Source: an uncultured Actinomycetes bacterium (lineage in GTDB: Bacteria > Actinomycetota > Actinomycetes > Nanopelagicales > Nanopelagicaceae). Taken from it: DNA of 22,551 nt. Position numbers and translations under genes: made by a program. The stretch lies in NCBI GenBank assembly GCA_903897475.1, contig CAIUBS010000028.1:1-22551 (forward strand). The letters run 5' to 3'. A model generated the notes under the pieces. The model searched no databases. It was not told the origin of the DNA and saw nothing but the letters and a program-made list of their open reading frames with translations. Positions 22,087 through 22,551 of this stretch are shown here, one piece after another (position 1 is the first letter of the stretch; each line of letters opens with the position of its first letter).

Positions 22087-22127
22087 AAAGTAAAACCCCA
22101 CTCAAATTGAGTGGGGTTTTTTACTTT
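22087..22127. terminator. Bidirectional intrinsic terminator between convergent icd and an ABC ATPase gene
   Basis: The core stem CCCCACTC / GAGTGGGG (22096-22103 and 22109-22116) with an AAATT loop is flanked by an A run on the left and six T residues on the right. The symmetry extends through AAAGTAAAA and TTTTACTTT, so it should work in both directions. It ends a few bases from the stop of the minus-strand gene. Confidence 0.93.
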
Positions 22128-22131
22128 AACC

Positions 22132-22551
22132 TTAGTTAATTCGTTTACCGGTAGTTGCATCAAACAAATGAACAGAATCTGGATTGACTCCAACTGTTAC
22201 TGTTTGACCAGCCTTCGGTGGAGTCTTTGGATCCCAACGAATAATTACCTGACCTAATTCTTCAGTGGTATTTGCAAACTTTAGAGATTTATCTACAGGC
22301 TTTCCGTAGACAAATGCATCAGCGCCTAATTCTTCAACAACCTCAACTGCAACATCAAAACCAGTTGAAGCTGGTATGAATCCTTCTGGTCTAATTCCTA
22401 CAGTTACAGAAGGAGAGGAGGTAGTAGTTGAGATAGCGAGATTTCCTAGCATTGCCTTACCACCAGAGACTGGCGCAGTTAGTAGATTCATTGCAGGTGA
22501 ACCAATAAAACCAGCAACAAAAACATTTTGTGGCTTGTCATAAAGATTTCG
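22132..22551 (-). CDS. Sugar-type ABC transporter ATP-binding protein (UgpC/MsmK/MalK-like), C-terminal part
   Basis: The last 139 residues of a CUT1-type ABC ATPase; the frame is open to the window edge, so the nucleotide-binding motifs lie outside. The visible start LYDKPQNVFVAGFIGSPAMNLL is the conserved junction after the ATPase domain in MalK/UgpC/MsmX proteins. The regulatory TOBE domain follows, with VTVGIRPEGFI, VEVVEELGADAFVYGK and VTVGVNPDSVHLFDATTGKRIN. Such ATPases energise importers for oligosaccharides or glycerol-3-phosphate and may be shared by several importers. The substrate cannot be told from this fragment. The gene converges on icd across the bidirectional terminator. Confidence 0.9.
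   Translation of the reverse strand, partial: RNLYDKPQNVFVAGFIGSPAMNLLTAPVSGGKAMLGNLAISTTTSSPSVTVGIRPEGFIPASTGFDVAVEVVEELGADAFVYGKPVDKSLKFANTTEELGQVIIRWDPKTPPKAGQTVTVGVNPDSVHLFDATTGKRIN

Overview
The window is 22.5 kb of AT-rich (roughly 40% GC by eye), densely coded bacterial chromosome. Gene content and order point to a streamlined, low-GC actinobacterium. It has a PcrA with the RNA-polymerase-binding C-terminal tail, a DUF6350 membrane protein after sucCD, a DUF3017 protein after folD, a GuaB3-type IMP-dehydrogenase-like protein, a polyphosphate glucokinase and a His-tailed GroEL1. A freshwater Nanopelagicales (acI)-like lineage is my best guess, but that is inference from composition, gene content and compactness, not from a marker gene. 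I see no rRNA, tRNA, CRISPR array, insertion sequence or phage gene. No gene-free stretch exceeds about 140 bases.

Region 1 (1-5290) is the end of a branched-chain-amino-acid-type (HAAT) ABC importer operon: livF (cut by the window edge), livH, livM, a secreted solute-binding protein with no lipobox cysteine, and a secreted Ser-Asp-His alpha/beta-hydrolase that overlaps the binding-protein gene by 4 bases. A strong intrinsic terminator closes the unit.

Region 2 (5294-9848) is the tRNA t6A operon, tsaE - tsaB::rimI (one fused gene) - tsaD, with 4-base overlaps. It is followed by groES-groEL under a near-perfect CIRCE operator (HrcA site).

Region 3 (9893-15546) holds mostly single genes: polyphosphate glucokinase, a GuaB3-type protein that has His where IMP dehydrogenase has its catalytic Cys, a secreted cyclophilin, a convergent PIG-L deacetylase, and the PcrA/UvrD helicase divergent from the deacetylase. 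These genes have TAnnnT -10 boxes 6-8 bases before the start codon and no Shine-Dalgarno, which suggests leaderless mRNAs.

Region 4 (15565-22125) is a TCA/one-carbon block: sucC-sucD, DUF6350, folD, DUF3017, mdh, icd, ending in a bidirectional terminator. On the other side of it lies the C-terminal part of a sugar-type ABC ATPase on the minus strand.

The overall order tsaE/tsaB/rimI/tsaD - groESL - guaB3 - pcrA - sucCD - DUF6350 - folD - DUF3017 - mdh - icd follows the ancestral actinobacterial chromosome backbone as I recall it from Streptomyces and mycobacteria. In that order guaB usually precedes guaB3, and purN-purH usually sit between DUF6350 and folD. All three are absent from those slots here. 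The points I would look at first are the binding-protein/hydrolase pair, the set of leaderless promoters, and the missing purine genes.
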